From Megasphaera_A sueciensis (lineage in GTDB: Bacteria > Bacillota > Negativicutes > Veillonellales > Megasphaeraceae), in assembly GCF_050219315.1 (NCBI RefSeq), contig NZ_CP116939.1:806001-870000 (forward strand): DNA of 64,000 bases, written 5' to 3'. The notes beneath the pieces were generated by a model that was not told the DNA's origin, did not search any database, and saw nothing but the letters and a program-made list of their open reading frames with translations. Below, piece by piece: positions 9,273 to 18,137 of this stretch (the stretch's first letter is position 1; each line of letters starts with the position of its first letter). A program made the position numbers and the translations under genes.

Positions 9273-9347
9273 GCGCCCGTAGCTCAGGGGATAGAGCACC
9301 GGTCTCCGGAACCGGGTGCGTAGGTTCGATTCCTACCGGGCGCACCA
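9273..9347 (+). tRNA. tRNA-Arg (anticodon CCG)
   Basis: Cloverleaf by eye: acceptor GCGCCCG/CGGGCGC, D arm TAGCTCAGGGGATAGAGC, anticodon stem CCGGT/ACCGG with loop CTCCGGA (anticodon CCG, reads CGG), T arm GTAGG-TTCGATT-CCTAC, and an encoded CCA at 9345-9347. Confidence 0.97.
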
Positions 9348-9349
9348 AA

Positions 9350-9379
9350 AAAGAGCAACCGTTTAAACGGCTGCTCTTT
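9350..9379 (+). terminator. Hairpin after tRNA-Arg
   Basis: AAAGAGCA/TGCTCTTT stem with an inner CCGTTTAAACGG palindrome, 2 nt after the tRNA CCA. The T-run is short (TTTATT), so this may be a weak terminator or processing hairpin. The next gene has its own strong Shine-Dalgarno and may be read through. Confidence 0.65.
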
Positions 9380-9422
9380 ATTCATATGTAATTTCATTCT
9401 TATATATAAGGAGGAAATCTAA

Positions 9423-10157
9423 ATGATAAAAATCGGTTATACCAAATTAAACACAGAAAATCCTAAAATATGTGTTCCCCTTACTCCTGAAAGCATTTAC
9501 AGCGCAATCAGCCAAAGTCATATAATTAAAGAACATGCATTTGATTTCGTCGAATTTAAAGCAGATTCGTTCAATGGTGGTGCCAATCTTTCCCAACTTT
9601 GGAATGCGCTTATGACAATCAGTTTACAATTTCAAGAAAACCCGATTATCTTCTCCTGCCGCTTTTCCAATCTTGATTCCTATTTTCAAACCGACCGGGA
9701 TTACCGTGATATCATAACATTTGCGATTCGTTCCGGCATTCCCGATGCCGTGGAAATTGATATGGATAGAGATGAACAGCATATTGCCGATGCCATTGAT
9801 TTAGCACTGGATACAGAGGTAACCCCAATTCTTTTCATAGCAGCAGCCGCAGGTACCACACGGCAAGAAATAACCGCCCAACTGGAAAATGCATATAATG
9901 AAGATGTGGAAATATATCATTTATACCGACCCGTAGAAAAAGAAACGGATATATCCGATCTGACAGGTATTGTGGATACTTTTACATCTCTTCATGACGG
10001 AACAACGGTAATTTGTGAACCAGCCGGTACTATCGCTCGTAACGCCTTAGCCGCAGGTAATGCCTTCCACTCTCCCATTGTATATGCCTCCTGTCAGGAG
10101 CAAGATTCAAACACCTATATCGATGCGGATACACTGGCATCCATTTTGAAAAAATAG
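9423..10157 (+). CDS. Type I 3-dehydroquinate dehydratase-like protein, catalytic residues apparently lost
   Basis: The 244 residues follow the type I dehydroquinase (AroD) TIM barrel: DFVEFKADSF, PIIFSCRF and DAVEIDMD match the early strands, and the Arg (R206, TIARNALAAG) fits the family's C-terminal substrate Arg. However, the strand that carries the catalytic His (SNHDFH in AroD) reads FIAAAAGTT (about 138-146). The strand that carries the Schiff-base Lys reads EIYHLYRP (about 163-170), with no Lys. It may therefore be a non-catalytic or altered-function homologue. The start has AAGGAGG 8 nt upstream. No shikimate gene is adjacent; a terminator follows. Confidence 0.75.
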   Translation: MIKIGYTKLNTENPKICVPLTPESIYSAISQSHIIKEHAFDFVEFKADSFNGGANLSQLWNALMTISLQFQENPIIFSCRFSNLDSYFQTDRDYRDIITFAIRSGIPDAVEIDMDRDEQHIADAIDLALDTEVTPILFIAAAAGTTRQEITAQLENAYNEDVEIYHLYRPVEKETDISDLTGIVDTFTSLHDGTTVICEPAGTIARNALAAGNAFHSPIVYASCQEQDSNTYIDADTLASILKK

Positions 10158-10177
10158 AAATATATATCGGTTATTTT

Positions 10178-10211
10178 ACTGGATTCTGTTATGGCAGAAT
10201 CCAGTTTTTTT
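10178..10211 (+). terminator. Terminator after the dehydroquinase-like gene
   Basis: An 11-bp perfect stem ACTGGATTCTG with a 6-nt loop, followed by seven T. It also lies downstream of the convergent ade gene, but the T-run favours plus-strand transcription. Confidence 0.92.
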
Positions 10212-10283
10212 GTACTTTCTGCCTATACGGGGATACGGGATATGCTATATACATACTTGAGGAGTACTTCATACCCATTTCAT

Positions 10284-11996
10284 TCAGTCTATGATCATGG
10301 GAAGAATTTTTTGCTTACGTACATCTATAATACCTTTATCCGTTACTTTTATATCAGGACTGACAGGCAGGGATAATGTACTCAAGGACATAATGATATT
10401 AGGGTGATCATATCCCCATTCCCGCAGCGACTGCGTCACGCCTTGTATTTGTCTCCCTAATACATCTAACGGTTGATCTGATAAGATCCCTGCAATAGGA
10501 AGTGCGGCAAAAGCCGTCACCGTGTTATTAATAGCAGCTGCATATCCTCCTTGATTTTCAATAACTGTATTAGCTGCCAGCATCATGTCCGCTTTCGTTT
10601 GTCCTATAACAAGCAAATTATGATGATCGTGAGCATACGTAGTGGCAGCAGCGCCTTTTTTCATAGCCGCTCCCCCGACCAATGCATACCCGCAACCGCC
10701 ATTTTTTCCATGACGTTCAAAAACAACAGCCAAATTATATGGACTATCTTCCCAGCAGATTTCATGATTTTTCACAGGAAATATTGCAGTTTCTTCCTGA
10801 ACAAATGTAGTTTTATTACTAACACATAAAATTCGGCAGCATACACTTCCCGTTTTTTGTTCAACGTGAAGTGTAAAATTATCTTCCGTACGCGGAGTAA
10901 CATGCACACTGTGATAAAAATGCGAAGGAAATGAAGTATCTCGTTCTTCCGGTTCCTGCACACCATCGCACCGGTAAACTTCTCGGCCGCTGCAATACGT
11001 AGCAAGAACATGAAACTGTCTTGGATCATCCAGAACAACAAAATCCGCAATTTTCCCTGGAGCAATACTGCCCTTATCAGACAATCCCATTCGCCTGGCA
11101 GGAGTATACGTAGCTGCATATATTGCCTGTTCGGGGGTCAAACCTGCTTTCATTGCTTTTTTTACAAGATAATTCAAATGGCCTCGTTTTATAAAAGAAT
11201 CCGGCATAGTATCATCTGTTACAAGCGCAAAATGTTCAAACAGATTATGTTCTACAAGATATTGAATGAATTCCGGTGTAATCGTTTTTTCCTGAAGCTG
11301 CAGAAAACAACCACCGCCAATTCGCTGGCGGATTGTTTCCAATGTCTGGTCCGTATGATCAGAGTTGACTCCGTTATACAAAATTTGTGCCAAATCCCAA
11401 TCAAGAAATCGTGGTAAATGGCCTTCCAGTGGAAATTTCGGAGCATTTTCTTTTACCTGCCGGACAAGACGGCTGGTTTTAGTATCCGGCCCAGCAATTA
11501 TATCGTGCCCATTCATCACTTCTCCTAAACAAATCACCTTATCCATATGCAGCATGGCTGCAACACTGTCACTTCCTATTTCCGCACCTGTTGTTTCCAA
11601 GCAGGCATTCGTAGACGGTACAGAACTGGGAATCGCAATATAAATATCTGCGGGTCCGTCCTTTATAGATTGCACCATAGCTTTAATGCCTTCCAGTCCA
11701 AAAACATTCGCAATTTCATGTGGTTCAGCGATCAATGTCGTAACACCGTTTTTAACAACCCATTTCGAAAATGTACGCGGTGTACACATCGTGCTTTCAA
11801 TATGCATGTGACAATCTACGAGTCCGGGAATTATATATTTCCCAGACATATCAATAACGTTTTTAGGTACTACGGGAGTTTTTTTTGTTCCAATATAAAG
11901 AAATTTATCTCCGGAAATTGCGATATTACCTATTATAAATTTTTTAAAATACACATTAAAAACATGTACATTTTTTAATAATAAATCAATTTGCAT
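10284..11996 (-). CDS. ade: Adenine deaminase
   Basis: Converts adenine to hypoxanthine and ammonia. The start at 11996 (SD AGAGGAAC) gives about 570 residues, the normal Ade length; 28 further upstream codons overlap the permease gene and are rejected. Metal-binding HMHIES follows PGLVDC in the amidohydrolase N-terminal half. GEVMNGHDII, GHLPRF, SDHTDQT-like and LVTDDTMPDSF segments follow the Ade pattern. It lies 17 bp behind a purine permease, so uptake and deamination are probably coupled. Confidence 0.93.
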   Translation of the reverse strand: MQIDLLLKNVHVFNVYFKKFIIGNIAISGDKFLYIGTKKTPVVPKNVIDMSGKYIIPGLVDCHMHIESTMCTPRTFSKWVVKNGVTTLIAEPHEIANVFGLEGIKAMVQSIKDGPADIYIAIPSSVPSTNACLETTGAEIGSDSVAAMLHMDKVICLGEVMNGHDIIAGPDTKTSRLVRQVKENAPKFPLEGHLPRFLDWDLAQILYNGVNSDHTDQTLETIRQRIGGGCFLQLQEKTITPEFIQYLVEHNLFEHFALVTDDTMPDSFIKRGHLNYLVKKAMKAGLTPEQAIYAATYTPARRMGLSDKGSIAPGKIADFVVLDDPRQFHVLATYCSGREVYRCDGVQEPEERDTSFPSHFYHSVHVTPRTEDNFTLHVEQKTGSVCCRILCVSNKTTFVQEETAIFPVKNHEICWEDSPYNLAVVFERHGKNGGCGYALVGGAAMKKGAAATTYAHDHHNLLVIGQTKADMMLAANTVIENQGGYAAAINNTVTAFAALPIAGILSDQPLDVLGRQIQGVTQSLREWGYDHPNIIMSLSTLSLPVSPDIKVTDKGIIDVRKQKILPMIID

Positions 11997-12013
11997 GTAA
12001 AGTTCCTCTCTGG

Positions 12014-13342
12014 CTATTTCACACCGGCCATAGAATAGAAATAATATAGTAACAGCAATGCCAGCAAATAATGCCCCCAAGTCATTTCCTTATATCGACG
12101 GGATGCTAGTTTAATAATAACATAAGCAAGAAATGCCAAGGAAATACCATTGGCAATATTAAAAGTAAATGCAGTAAATGCAATGCACAAAAACGCCGGA
12201 ACATATTCTGCCATATCCGAATAATCCAAATTACGCATCCCCGCCATCATACTTACCCCTACATACAACAGCACAGGAGCGGTAGCCGCTGCCGGTATCA
12301 TCAAAGCTAACGGAGTAATTGCCAATACAAGAAGAAACATTACTGCCGTTGTCACTGCCGTAAGACCTGTACGCCCACCTGCTTCAACCCCAGCTCCCGA
12401 CTCCAGATAAGTAATCAATACAGGAATTGTAAAAAAAGATCCCAGTGTAGCGGCAATCGAATCTACTTGAAAAATTTTATTCAAATCTGGTAAATCACCA
12501 TTTTTGTCAAGAAACCCAGCTTTTCCACCAATACCAATAGCTGTCCCAAAACTAGAAAAAAAATCAGGCAGAAAAAAGACAAATAAATAAGGAACATATC
12601 GAACGTCAAGAGCTCCTAGCAGATCAAAATTGAAAAAAACTTCGCCCATCCCTGAAGGAACGGCAAAAATTGCAGCCGGAATTTTTGTAACTCCCAGGGG
12701 AATGCCTATAATCGTTGCAATAACTATACTAATTAAAGCTGCTCCCCGTATCTTACGTGCTTCCAATGCCAAAAGAACAAACAGTCCTATAGCGGCTAAA
12801 ACAACAACAGGCTGAGAAATGTCACCTAATGAAAGTGCCACTTTACTTGCGTTTGCTGCTAATACCTTAGCATTTCGCAGTCCGATAACGGCAAGAAACA
12901 TTCCCACACCCGCACTGATAGAAATTTTAATTCCTTTGGGAATCACCATTACAATAGCTTCACGTATTCCCAATACGGTTACAATAAGAAACAGGCATCC
13001 GCTTAAGAACACGATAGCACTGGCAATGCCCACAGAAACATGCTGCAATTGTACAAGCGTAATCGAAAAAATAGCTACCCCGCCCATGCCAGGTGCCAAA
13101 ACAAAAGGTCTATTTGTATACAACCCCATTGCCAATGTAGTGAAAAAAATCATCATAACCATAGCCGTTAAAATTTCTCCGGCAGGCAATCCCGCATCTC
13201 CCATCATTTTTGGTACTACAGCTAATACATAAGCCATTGTTGCAAACGTCGTCATCCCGGCGATAATTTCCGTACTTACTGATGTCCCCCATGATTTAAG
13301 TTGGAACTGTCGTTCACAAATACGTTGAATATAGGAATACAT
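12014..13342 (-). CDS. NCS2-family purine (guanine/hypoxanthine/adenine) permease
   Basis: Membrane permease of the AzgA/PbuG subgroup, about 442 residues with 12-14 hydrophobic segments. Typical features include EIIAGMTTFATMAYVLAVVP near the N terminus, APGMGG, and ESGAGVEAGGRTGLTAV late in the protein. The start at 13342 follows AAGGGGGAG by about 7 nt. It forms an operon with ade, which supports adenine or hypoxanthine as substrate. No purine riboswitch could be seen in the 215-bp leader region. Confidence 0.9.
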   Translation of the reverse strand: MYSYIQRICERQFQLKSWGTSVSTEIIAGMTTFATMAYVLAVVPKMMGDAGLPAGEILTAMVMMIFFTTLAMGLYTNRPFVLAPGMGGVAIFSITLVQLQHVSVGIASAIVFLSGCLFLIVTVLGIREAIVMVIPKGIKISISAGVGMFLAVIGLRNAKVLAANASKVALSLGDISQPVVVLAAIGLFVLLALEARKIRGAALISIVIATIIGIPLGVTKIPAAIFAVPSGMGEVFFNFDLLGALDVRYVPYLFVFFLPDFFSSFGTAIGIGGKAGFLDKNGDLPDLNKIFQVDSIAATLGSFFTIPVLITYLESGAGVEAGGRTGLTAVTTAVMFLLVLAITPLALMIPAAATAPVLLYVGVSMMAGMRNLDYSDMAEYVPAFLCIAFTAFTFNIANGISLAFLAYVIIKLASRRYKEMTWGHYLLALLLLYYFYSMAGVK

Positions 13343-13429
13343 CAACGCTCCCCCTTCCATTTTCTAATACTGTGTTGCTTTAAACTATTATAGTACTATT
13401 ACCGCCTGTATACCATAAATTAATTCAAA

Positions 13430-13519
13430 AAAAATCCCCACACAATATGTAGTGACCCCATAAAGTTAGATTTCTAGGTCTAATTTATGGGGTCACTACA
13501 ATAACGTGCAAGGATTTTT
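13430..13519. repeat. Palindromic element with IS3-end-like arms; probable htpX terminator
   Basis: Core stem 13449-13470 against 13479-13499: GTAGTGACCCCATAAA, one-base bulge, TTAGA, with an 8-nt loop; about 21 paired bases. Outer AAAAATCC/GGATTTTT arms lie at 13430-13437 and 13512-13519. On the minus strand it ends in T8 and lies 60 bp after htpX, so it can act as terminator. The TGACCCC...AAAGTTAGA arms resemble ends of IS3-group elements, which suggests a MITE-like or collapsed IS origin. No second copy was found here. Confidence 0.6.
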
Positions 13520-13558
13520 ACAATATTATATAACCAAACAAAATAAAAAACGTGCCGT

Positions 13559-14416
13559 TTAATGATGAAGTTTACGATCCAGATCTTGCAATCTTTGAAT
13601 CCGCTTTTCTGTAGGAGGATGTGTACTAAACAAATTAACTAATCCACCGGAAACGCCACTGAAAGGATTTATAATACACATATGAGCGGTAGCGTTTGTA
13701 GCTCCCGGCATAACACGATAATGCGCATAATTATCAATTTTCCCCAAGGCTCTGGCTAAAGCCAACGGGTCGTCAATCATGCGCCCGCCTTCTTCGTCAG
13801 CCATATATTCACGAGTTCGAGAAATGGACATCTGAATAAGAGCCGCCGCAATAGGAGCAATAATAATAGTTGCTATCAAGGCAATCGGATTACTGCCTTC
13901 ATCATCATCACTGCCCCGGCCAAATATTGCTGCCCACTGAGCGATATTGGCTATCATAGAAATAGCACTGGCAAAACAAGCTACAATTGTACTGATAAGA
14001 ATATCTCGATGTAGTATATGAGACATTTCATGTGCTAAGACACCACGTATTTCTTCATCATCCAGCATTTCCAAAATACCGGTCGTCGCCGCAACCGCTG
14101 CATGTGAAGGATTGCGCCCCGTTGCAAAAGCATTGGGAACTTCCGTCGATATAATATATACCTTTGGCATAGGAAGATCCGCACGTTGTGCCAAATCCTT
14201 CACAATTTGATATAAACGATGCGATGAATCGACTTCTTCCGCATGATACATACGCAGTACGATAGAATCACTGAACCAATAAGAGAAAAAATTCATTCCC
14301 ATGGCAATCAAGAACATGATATACACACCTTGTCGGCCACCAAAGGTTCCCCCAATTGCCATCATGATAACGGCCAGCAACGTCATCAAGAAAACTGTTT
14401 TCAAACTGTTCATCAT
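13559..14416 (-). CDS. htpX: Membrane zinc metalloprotease HtpX (M48)
   Basis: Quality-control endoprotease of the cytoplasmic membrane. The 285 residues have two hydrophobic N-terminal segments, the zinc motif HEMSH (in GVLAHEMSHILHRD), two more hydrophobic stretches, and the third metal-ligand Glu in YMADEEGGRMI. The start at 14416 follows AGGAG by 7 nt. It is monocistronic: its own strong promoter lies 56 bp upstream of the start and the palindromic element follows. Confidence 0.94.
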   Translation of the reverse strand: MMNSLKTVFLMTLLAVIMMAIGGTFGGRQGVYIMFLIAMGMNFFSYWFSDSIVLRMYHAEEVDSSHRLYQIVKDLAQRADLPMPKVYIISTEVPNAFATGRNPSHAAVAATTGILEMLDDEEIRGVLAHEMSHILHRDILISTIVACFASAISMIANIAQWAAIFGRGSDDDEGSNPIALIATIIIAPIAAALIQMSISRTREYMADEEGGRMIDDPLALARALGKIDNYAHYRVMPGATNATAHMCIINPFSGVSGGLVNLFSTHPPTEKRIQRLQDLDRKLHH

Positions 14417-14471
14417 TATAGGTCTCCTCTATTCTTAAAACGCTACTGCGGTAAAAATATACCGTAATAGT

Positions 14472-14500
14472 ATTATATATGAGGTTAAATTTCCTGTCAA
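14472..14500 (-). promoter_or_regulatory. Consensus sigma-A promoter of htpX
   Basis: The minus strand has TTGACA (complement of 14495-14500), a 17-bp spacer and TATAAT (complement of 14472-14477). Both hexamers are perfect, so constitutive or strong expression is expected unless a regulator acts. Confidence 0.9.
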
Positions 14501-14504
14501 TATA

Positions 14505-14526
14505 TGGGATATGTGCATATATCCCA
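14505..14526 (-). terminator. Small hairpin between the secreted-protein gene and the htpX promoter
   Basis: TGGGATAT/ATATCCCA with a 6-nt loop, 28 bp after the stop of the 184-residue gene. The T-run is poor, so termination efficiency is uncertain. Confidence 0.5.
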
Positions 14527-14553
14527 TCCCCTCATTGTATGGTAGTTATATAG

Positions 14554-15108
14554 TTATTGATTTAGTATACGATTATTAAACCGCCGGATAGTAATGACAT
14601 ATTGATTTTCATCTTTTTCATACCGATATGATACCACAATAGATATATCCTTCTGCTTCCAAAAAACAAAATCCGATGCTTGGGCAACCGGCATGTCCTC
14701 TACGCCGGACCAAACAGTTGAAACCGCTCTGTCATATATTTCTTTTGCTATTTTTTTACTGTCCGTTTTAAAATAACAATCAAATGCAATAACTTTAGCC
14801 GATCCAGCCGGAATGGCCGTTGTTATTTTTATCCCTTCCAGAAGTGTTGTGCCATCAATTTTAGTTTCGCGTTCCGCCTTTTCATTTACTCCCATTTCAT
14901 TTTTATAAAAACTCCAATCGGGAAGCATTGAAAAATCAAGATCAAAATCCGATTTAGGCATGCCAAGATATACAGTATTATAAGATGTCAATGGATCTGC
15001 AGCTATTTCATCAACTGCTTTATTATAGTCAAATGCCGCACAAGAAAAAAAAGCGGTAGACGTCAAAACAGCACTACTAAAAAAAACACAAGCTTTTTTA
15101 TTTATCAC
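14554..15108 (-). CDS. Putative secreted protein of unknown function
   Basis: I do not recognise the family. A GTG start at 15108 lies 7 nt after GGAGG and gives 184 residues; the upstream ATG start would place the Shine-Dalgarno inside the gene. The N terminus is a clear signal peptide (INKKACVFFSSAVLTSTAFFSCAAF), here described only by its start at residue 2 and its end near residue 24. A Cys near the cleavage site could be lipid-modified, but the lipobox is imperfect. The mature part is small, mixed alpha/beta, ends in VITIRRFNNRILNQ and has no Cys pattern. Monocistronic. Confidence 0.6.
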   Translation of the reverse strand: MINKKACVFFSSAVLTSTAFFSCAAFDYNKAVDEIAADPLTSYNTVYLGMPKSDFDLDFSMLPDWSFYKNEMGVNEKAERETKIDGTTLLEGIKITTAIPAGSAKVIAFDCYFKTDSKKIAKEIYDRAVSTVWSGVEDMPVAQASDFVFWKQKDISIVVSYRYEKDENQYVITIRRFNNRILNQ

Positions 15109-15194
15109 ATTGCCGCCTCCTGTCATTTTTTCATAGCTTAATCCTTCAAAATATAATTTTAAAATATACATTCAATAGATTAATGACTAATTTC

Positions 15195-15222
15195 ATTATA
15201 CCACAGGATGTTTTCTTGCAAA
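15195..15222 (-). promoter_or_regulatory. Promoter of the secreted-protein gene
   Basis: Minus strand TTTGCA (complement of 15217-15222), 16-bp spacer, TATAAT (complement of 15195-15200). The -10 is perfect and the -35 is moderate. Confidence 0.55.
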
Positions 15223-15247
15223 ATAAATTTATCTGGTTGAACAAAAG

Positions 15248-16903
15248 TTAATGAATATGGATTGCATCAAGTCTGTTATTATATTCATCTTCAGGCATAG
15301 GTGCATAATAATAAAATCCCTGTATCATAACATATTGCTGTCGTTTTAAAAAAATAACGGCATCTTCCGTTTCAACACCTTCAGCAACTACACCAAGCTG
15401 TAAATGATTCGCAATAGTCAGCACATCACTTAATAATATCCGTACCCGTTCATCCGTATCAAAGTCATCAAAAAACAGTTTATCTATTTTAATTTCATCG
15501 ACAGGGATATTTTTCAAAAAATTCAAAGAAGAATAGGATGAACCAAAATCATCCATGCTGACTTTGAATCCTACTTGCCGAAGACATTGGATCATCTTCA
15601 CCATATTTTCCATTCGTTCAAAAAATACACGTTCCGTAATTTCTATAACAATCCATTGCGGATCAACATTATATTCCTGCAATATAGCTAACATATGCGG
15701 CACAGTGGTTGTATCCAGCATGTGTACTCTTGAAAAATTAACAGATACAGGTACTATATATTGGTGATGATTCAAGCGAGACCGTATGTGCTGGCATACC
15801 TTACGCAATACGTAAAAATCCAATAAAACTATTAAACTATTTTTCTCTAATAAATCAATGAAGTGATTCGGACGCATTACCTCTCCATTAGGTAAAATCC
15901 ATCGCACCAATGCTTCACTGCCGGCAATAACATCGAGCCGTGAATCTATCTTAGGCTGATAATATACTGTAATTTCATTATTTTTTAAGGCATGGATAAA
16001 GAGAGGCAAAATAGAATTTTCCAGTGCATATCGTTTAGACAGCAGATCATCAAAAACAGAAAATCCATTGGTATTACTGCATGCATTCGCCCCTGCAAAC
16101 ATGGCATATGCACGCATTTTCCTTAAGTTCTCATGGACATCCCGTACCTCATATATCCCATAATGAAACAAACGAGACCGAAATGTAATAAATTGGTGTA
16201 TCTTTTGCTCATTGTCATGAAGGCGTATCATAATTTCATGAATTGACCCGCCTCGCAAAAGACATAAAAAATTATCAGCATTCACACGGGCACAAATTTC
16301 TCTGTTTTTACAAATATCCCGCAAAAAATTTGCCACTTTAACTAAAACCCAGTCTGCTTTTTCTGGTCCATACAACATGATAAACCGCCTGAAATCATTG
16401 ATATTTATACTGATTAAAAAATATTTATCATCTGCCGGCCAATTCTCCAATAATATTTTACAATGTTCATCAAATCCTTCTACATTTAAAAGATTTGTCA
16501 ATCGATCGTGATACGACAAATATGCTAAATTAACCAAATGTTCTAACATAGCATTAAATGAGCTGGATAAATCATTGGAGAATTGGAGACGCTGTTCATA
16601 ATCACCCGCAGTAATACGATCCATCAGCCAAATTAAATGCTGCAGCATTCCATAAACTGACTTAATAGGATCACATATTACATTTTCTGGCGAAGGTAGT
16701 CTCACTCTTTGAATATTCCCAGAAGACAATTCATTAGCAAACGTTCGTTCTTCCAGAATGAATTTCAATAACATATCCATCGTATCTGCCAAACGATTTT
16801 CAGATTCTTGTAGTCCGCATCGATCTAACTTTGCCGTCTCCGGCCTATAAATAATGTTATTCAAATACTCCCGCAATCTATAATCTATACTCTGAACCGT
16901 CAT
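15248..16903 (-). CDS. Degenerate-GGDEF plus EAL protein, probable c-di-GMP phosphodiesterase
   Basis: Cytoplasmic, 551 residues, no membrane segment. An N-terminal helical region (about 1-130) precedes a GGDEF-fold domain (DRLTNLLNVEGF to about 300) whose active-site loop reads RVNADNF instead of GGDEF, so cyclase activity is unlikely. The EAL domain (about 310-545) keeps EALVRW, VNFSR, EITERVF, DDFGSSYSSLNFL, EIKIDK, AEGVET and MIQGF, the set needed for c-di-GMP hydrolysis. The start at 16903 follows GGGAG. Single gene; a paired palindrome lies about 300 bp upstream. Confidence 0.88.
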   Translation of the reverse strand: MTVQSIDYRLREYLNNIIYRPETAKLDRCGLQESENRLADTMDMLLKFILEERTFANELSSGNIQRVRLPSPENVICDPIKSVYGMLQHLIWLMDRITAGDYEQRLQFSNDLSSSFNAMLEHLVNLAYLSYHDRLTNLLNVEGFDEHCKILLENWPADDKYFLISININDFRRFIMLYGPEKADWVLVKVANFLRDICKNREICARVNADNFLCLLRGGSIHEIMIRLHDNEQKIHQFITFRSRLFHYGIYEVRDVHENLRKMRAYAMFAGANACSNTNGFSVFDDLLSKRYALENSILPLFIHALKNNEITVYYQPKIDSRLDVIAGSEALVRWILPNGEVMRPNHFIDLLEKNSLIVLLDFYVLRKVCQHIRSRLNHHQYIVPVSVNFSRVHMLDTTTVPHMLAILQEYNVDPQWIVIEITERVFFERMENMVKMIQCLRQVGFKVSMDDFGSSYSSLNFLKNIPVDEIKIDKLFFDDFDTDERVRILLSDVLTIANHLQLGVVAEGVETEDAVIFLKRQQYVMIQGFYYYAPMPEDEYNNRLDAIHIH

Positions 16904-17210
16904 CTTACAACTCCCATATCTGCCGCCAGACGGATCTAAATCAGCATGCCTATAATTACATGCCTGCCAGCAGGTTCTCCAGACAGCATATTTTCTCTTT
17001 TAGTATGTTTCAAAACACTGGTAATGGTTTTTGCATTATAACAGTATACGCCTTACTGCAGATTATTCCTCATACCTATATCGGCACTTCGTATTACGCT
17101 ATTAAATTAATTTTCATCAAAAAACCATATATAAATGTAGTTCCATTATAATGCCTATTAGCTATACATTATAGTGTTTACATATAACGTAAGAGAATAG
17201 TTTTATTAAC

Positions 17211-17257
17211 TTTATTATAATAAACCAGCCTATATTATGCAAGTTTATTATAATAAA
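17211..17257. repeat. Two copies of a perfect 14-bp palindrome
   Basis: TTTATTATAATAAA occurs at 17211-17224 and again at 17244-17257, 33 bp apart centre to centre (about three helical turns). They lie in the 412-bp gap between the EAL gene and the M50 protease gene. The rest of that gap holds the protease terminator and AT-rich sequence without a visible gene. Possible tandem operator, function unknown. Confidence 0.55.
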
Positions 17258-17260
17258 GCA

Positions 17261-17303
17261 ACAAAACCGCATGTATTGCTGAAAGCAATACATGCGGTTT
17301 TGT
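17261..17303 (-). terminator. Strong hairpin terminator after the M50 protease gene
   Basis: A 20-bp perfect stem (ACAAAACCGCATGTATTGCT) with a 3-nt loop, 12 bp after the stop codon. The minus-strand arm ends in TTTTGT. Confidence 0.85.
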
Positions 17304-17315
17304 CCCAAAGGGCAA

Positions 17316-17948
17316 TTATAGTGTAATAAAAATTGAAATAATTGCCGTAAAGATGTTCAATATCAGATGTTGCAAGGGAATTAATATACTGCCCAATATG
17401 GGAGTCATCATCAATCCAATTAATATCAAAAAGCTATAGCGTTCAATGCTTATAAGTTTATAAGACCATTCCGTAGGAAGAAACGTCATCAATACTTTTG
17501 ATCCGTCTAACGGCGGCAAGGGAATCATATTAAAAATTGCGAAGTTAATATTATACAACACAATCAAATAAAATACCAAGTGTAACCCATAAGACATCGG
17601 AAAACCTAATTTCACAAAAATGACCATGAACAGCAAAGCAATAAAAGCTGTAAGCAAATTAGCAGCCGGTCCAGCCAATGACACAAGAAGTTCTCCTTTT
17701 CGCCAATCACGAAAATTACTAGGTGTGATCATCACCGGTTTTGCCCACCCAAACTGCACAATCAACAACATCAACAATCCAATGGGATCCAAATGAGCCA
17801 ACGGATTTAAAGTCAGTCTACCCGTTAACCGAGGAGTATTATCTCCCATTACATCGGCAATGCGGGCGTGAGCATATTCATGGATTACCATTGCAATAAT
17901 CAATCCGGGAATACCGGCAATAATACCTATTATATTAAATCCAAACAT
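17316..17948 (-). CDS. Site-2 protease family (M50) membrane metalloprotease
   Basis: Intramembrane-type zinc protease of the short YwhC-like group, 210 residues. The start at 17948 follows TAGGAGG. HEYAH (HExxH) lies in the first hydrophobic segment. The conserved NPLAHLDPIG loop and the PLPPLDGSKVL segment, which carries the third zinc ligand Asp, are present, with 5-6 hydrophobic segments in all. The substrate is unknown. The gene follows the amidohydrolase gene by 189 bp and has its own terminator. Confidence 0.88.
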   Translation of the reverse strand: MFGFNIIGIIAGIPGLIIAMVIHEYAHARIADVMGDNTPRLTGRLTLNPLAHLDPIGLLMLLIVQFGWAKPVMITPSNFRDWRKGELLVSLAGPAANLLTAFIALLFMVIFVKLGFPMSYGLHLVFYLIVLYNINFAIFNMIPLPPLDGSKVLMTFLPTEWSYKLISIERYSFLILIGLMMTPILGSILIPLQHLILNIFTAIISIFITL

Positions 17949-18137
17949 GGAATTCCTCCTAAAAAAAATAATGTACAATGTACATTATATATGAAAAAAC
18001 ATATAATAACAATATATGTTCGGTAAACCTTCCATGTATTTTCAAGTTTAATGAACAGCATTAAATTCTTTGTTATGTTACACACCGGAATATACGAATA
18101 AATCTGTAAAATAATCATTTTCTCACAAACCTGTTTA

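Noticed and set aside
9106..9348. 80-codon minus-strand open frame starting MVRPVGIEPTHPVP
   Set aside because: Antisense translation of tRNA-Arg(CCG); same type of artefact.
13343..13558. Purine riboswitch ahead of the purine permease
   Set aside because: The three-stem core and its conserved loops could not be found in the leader; only the palindromic element is present.
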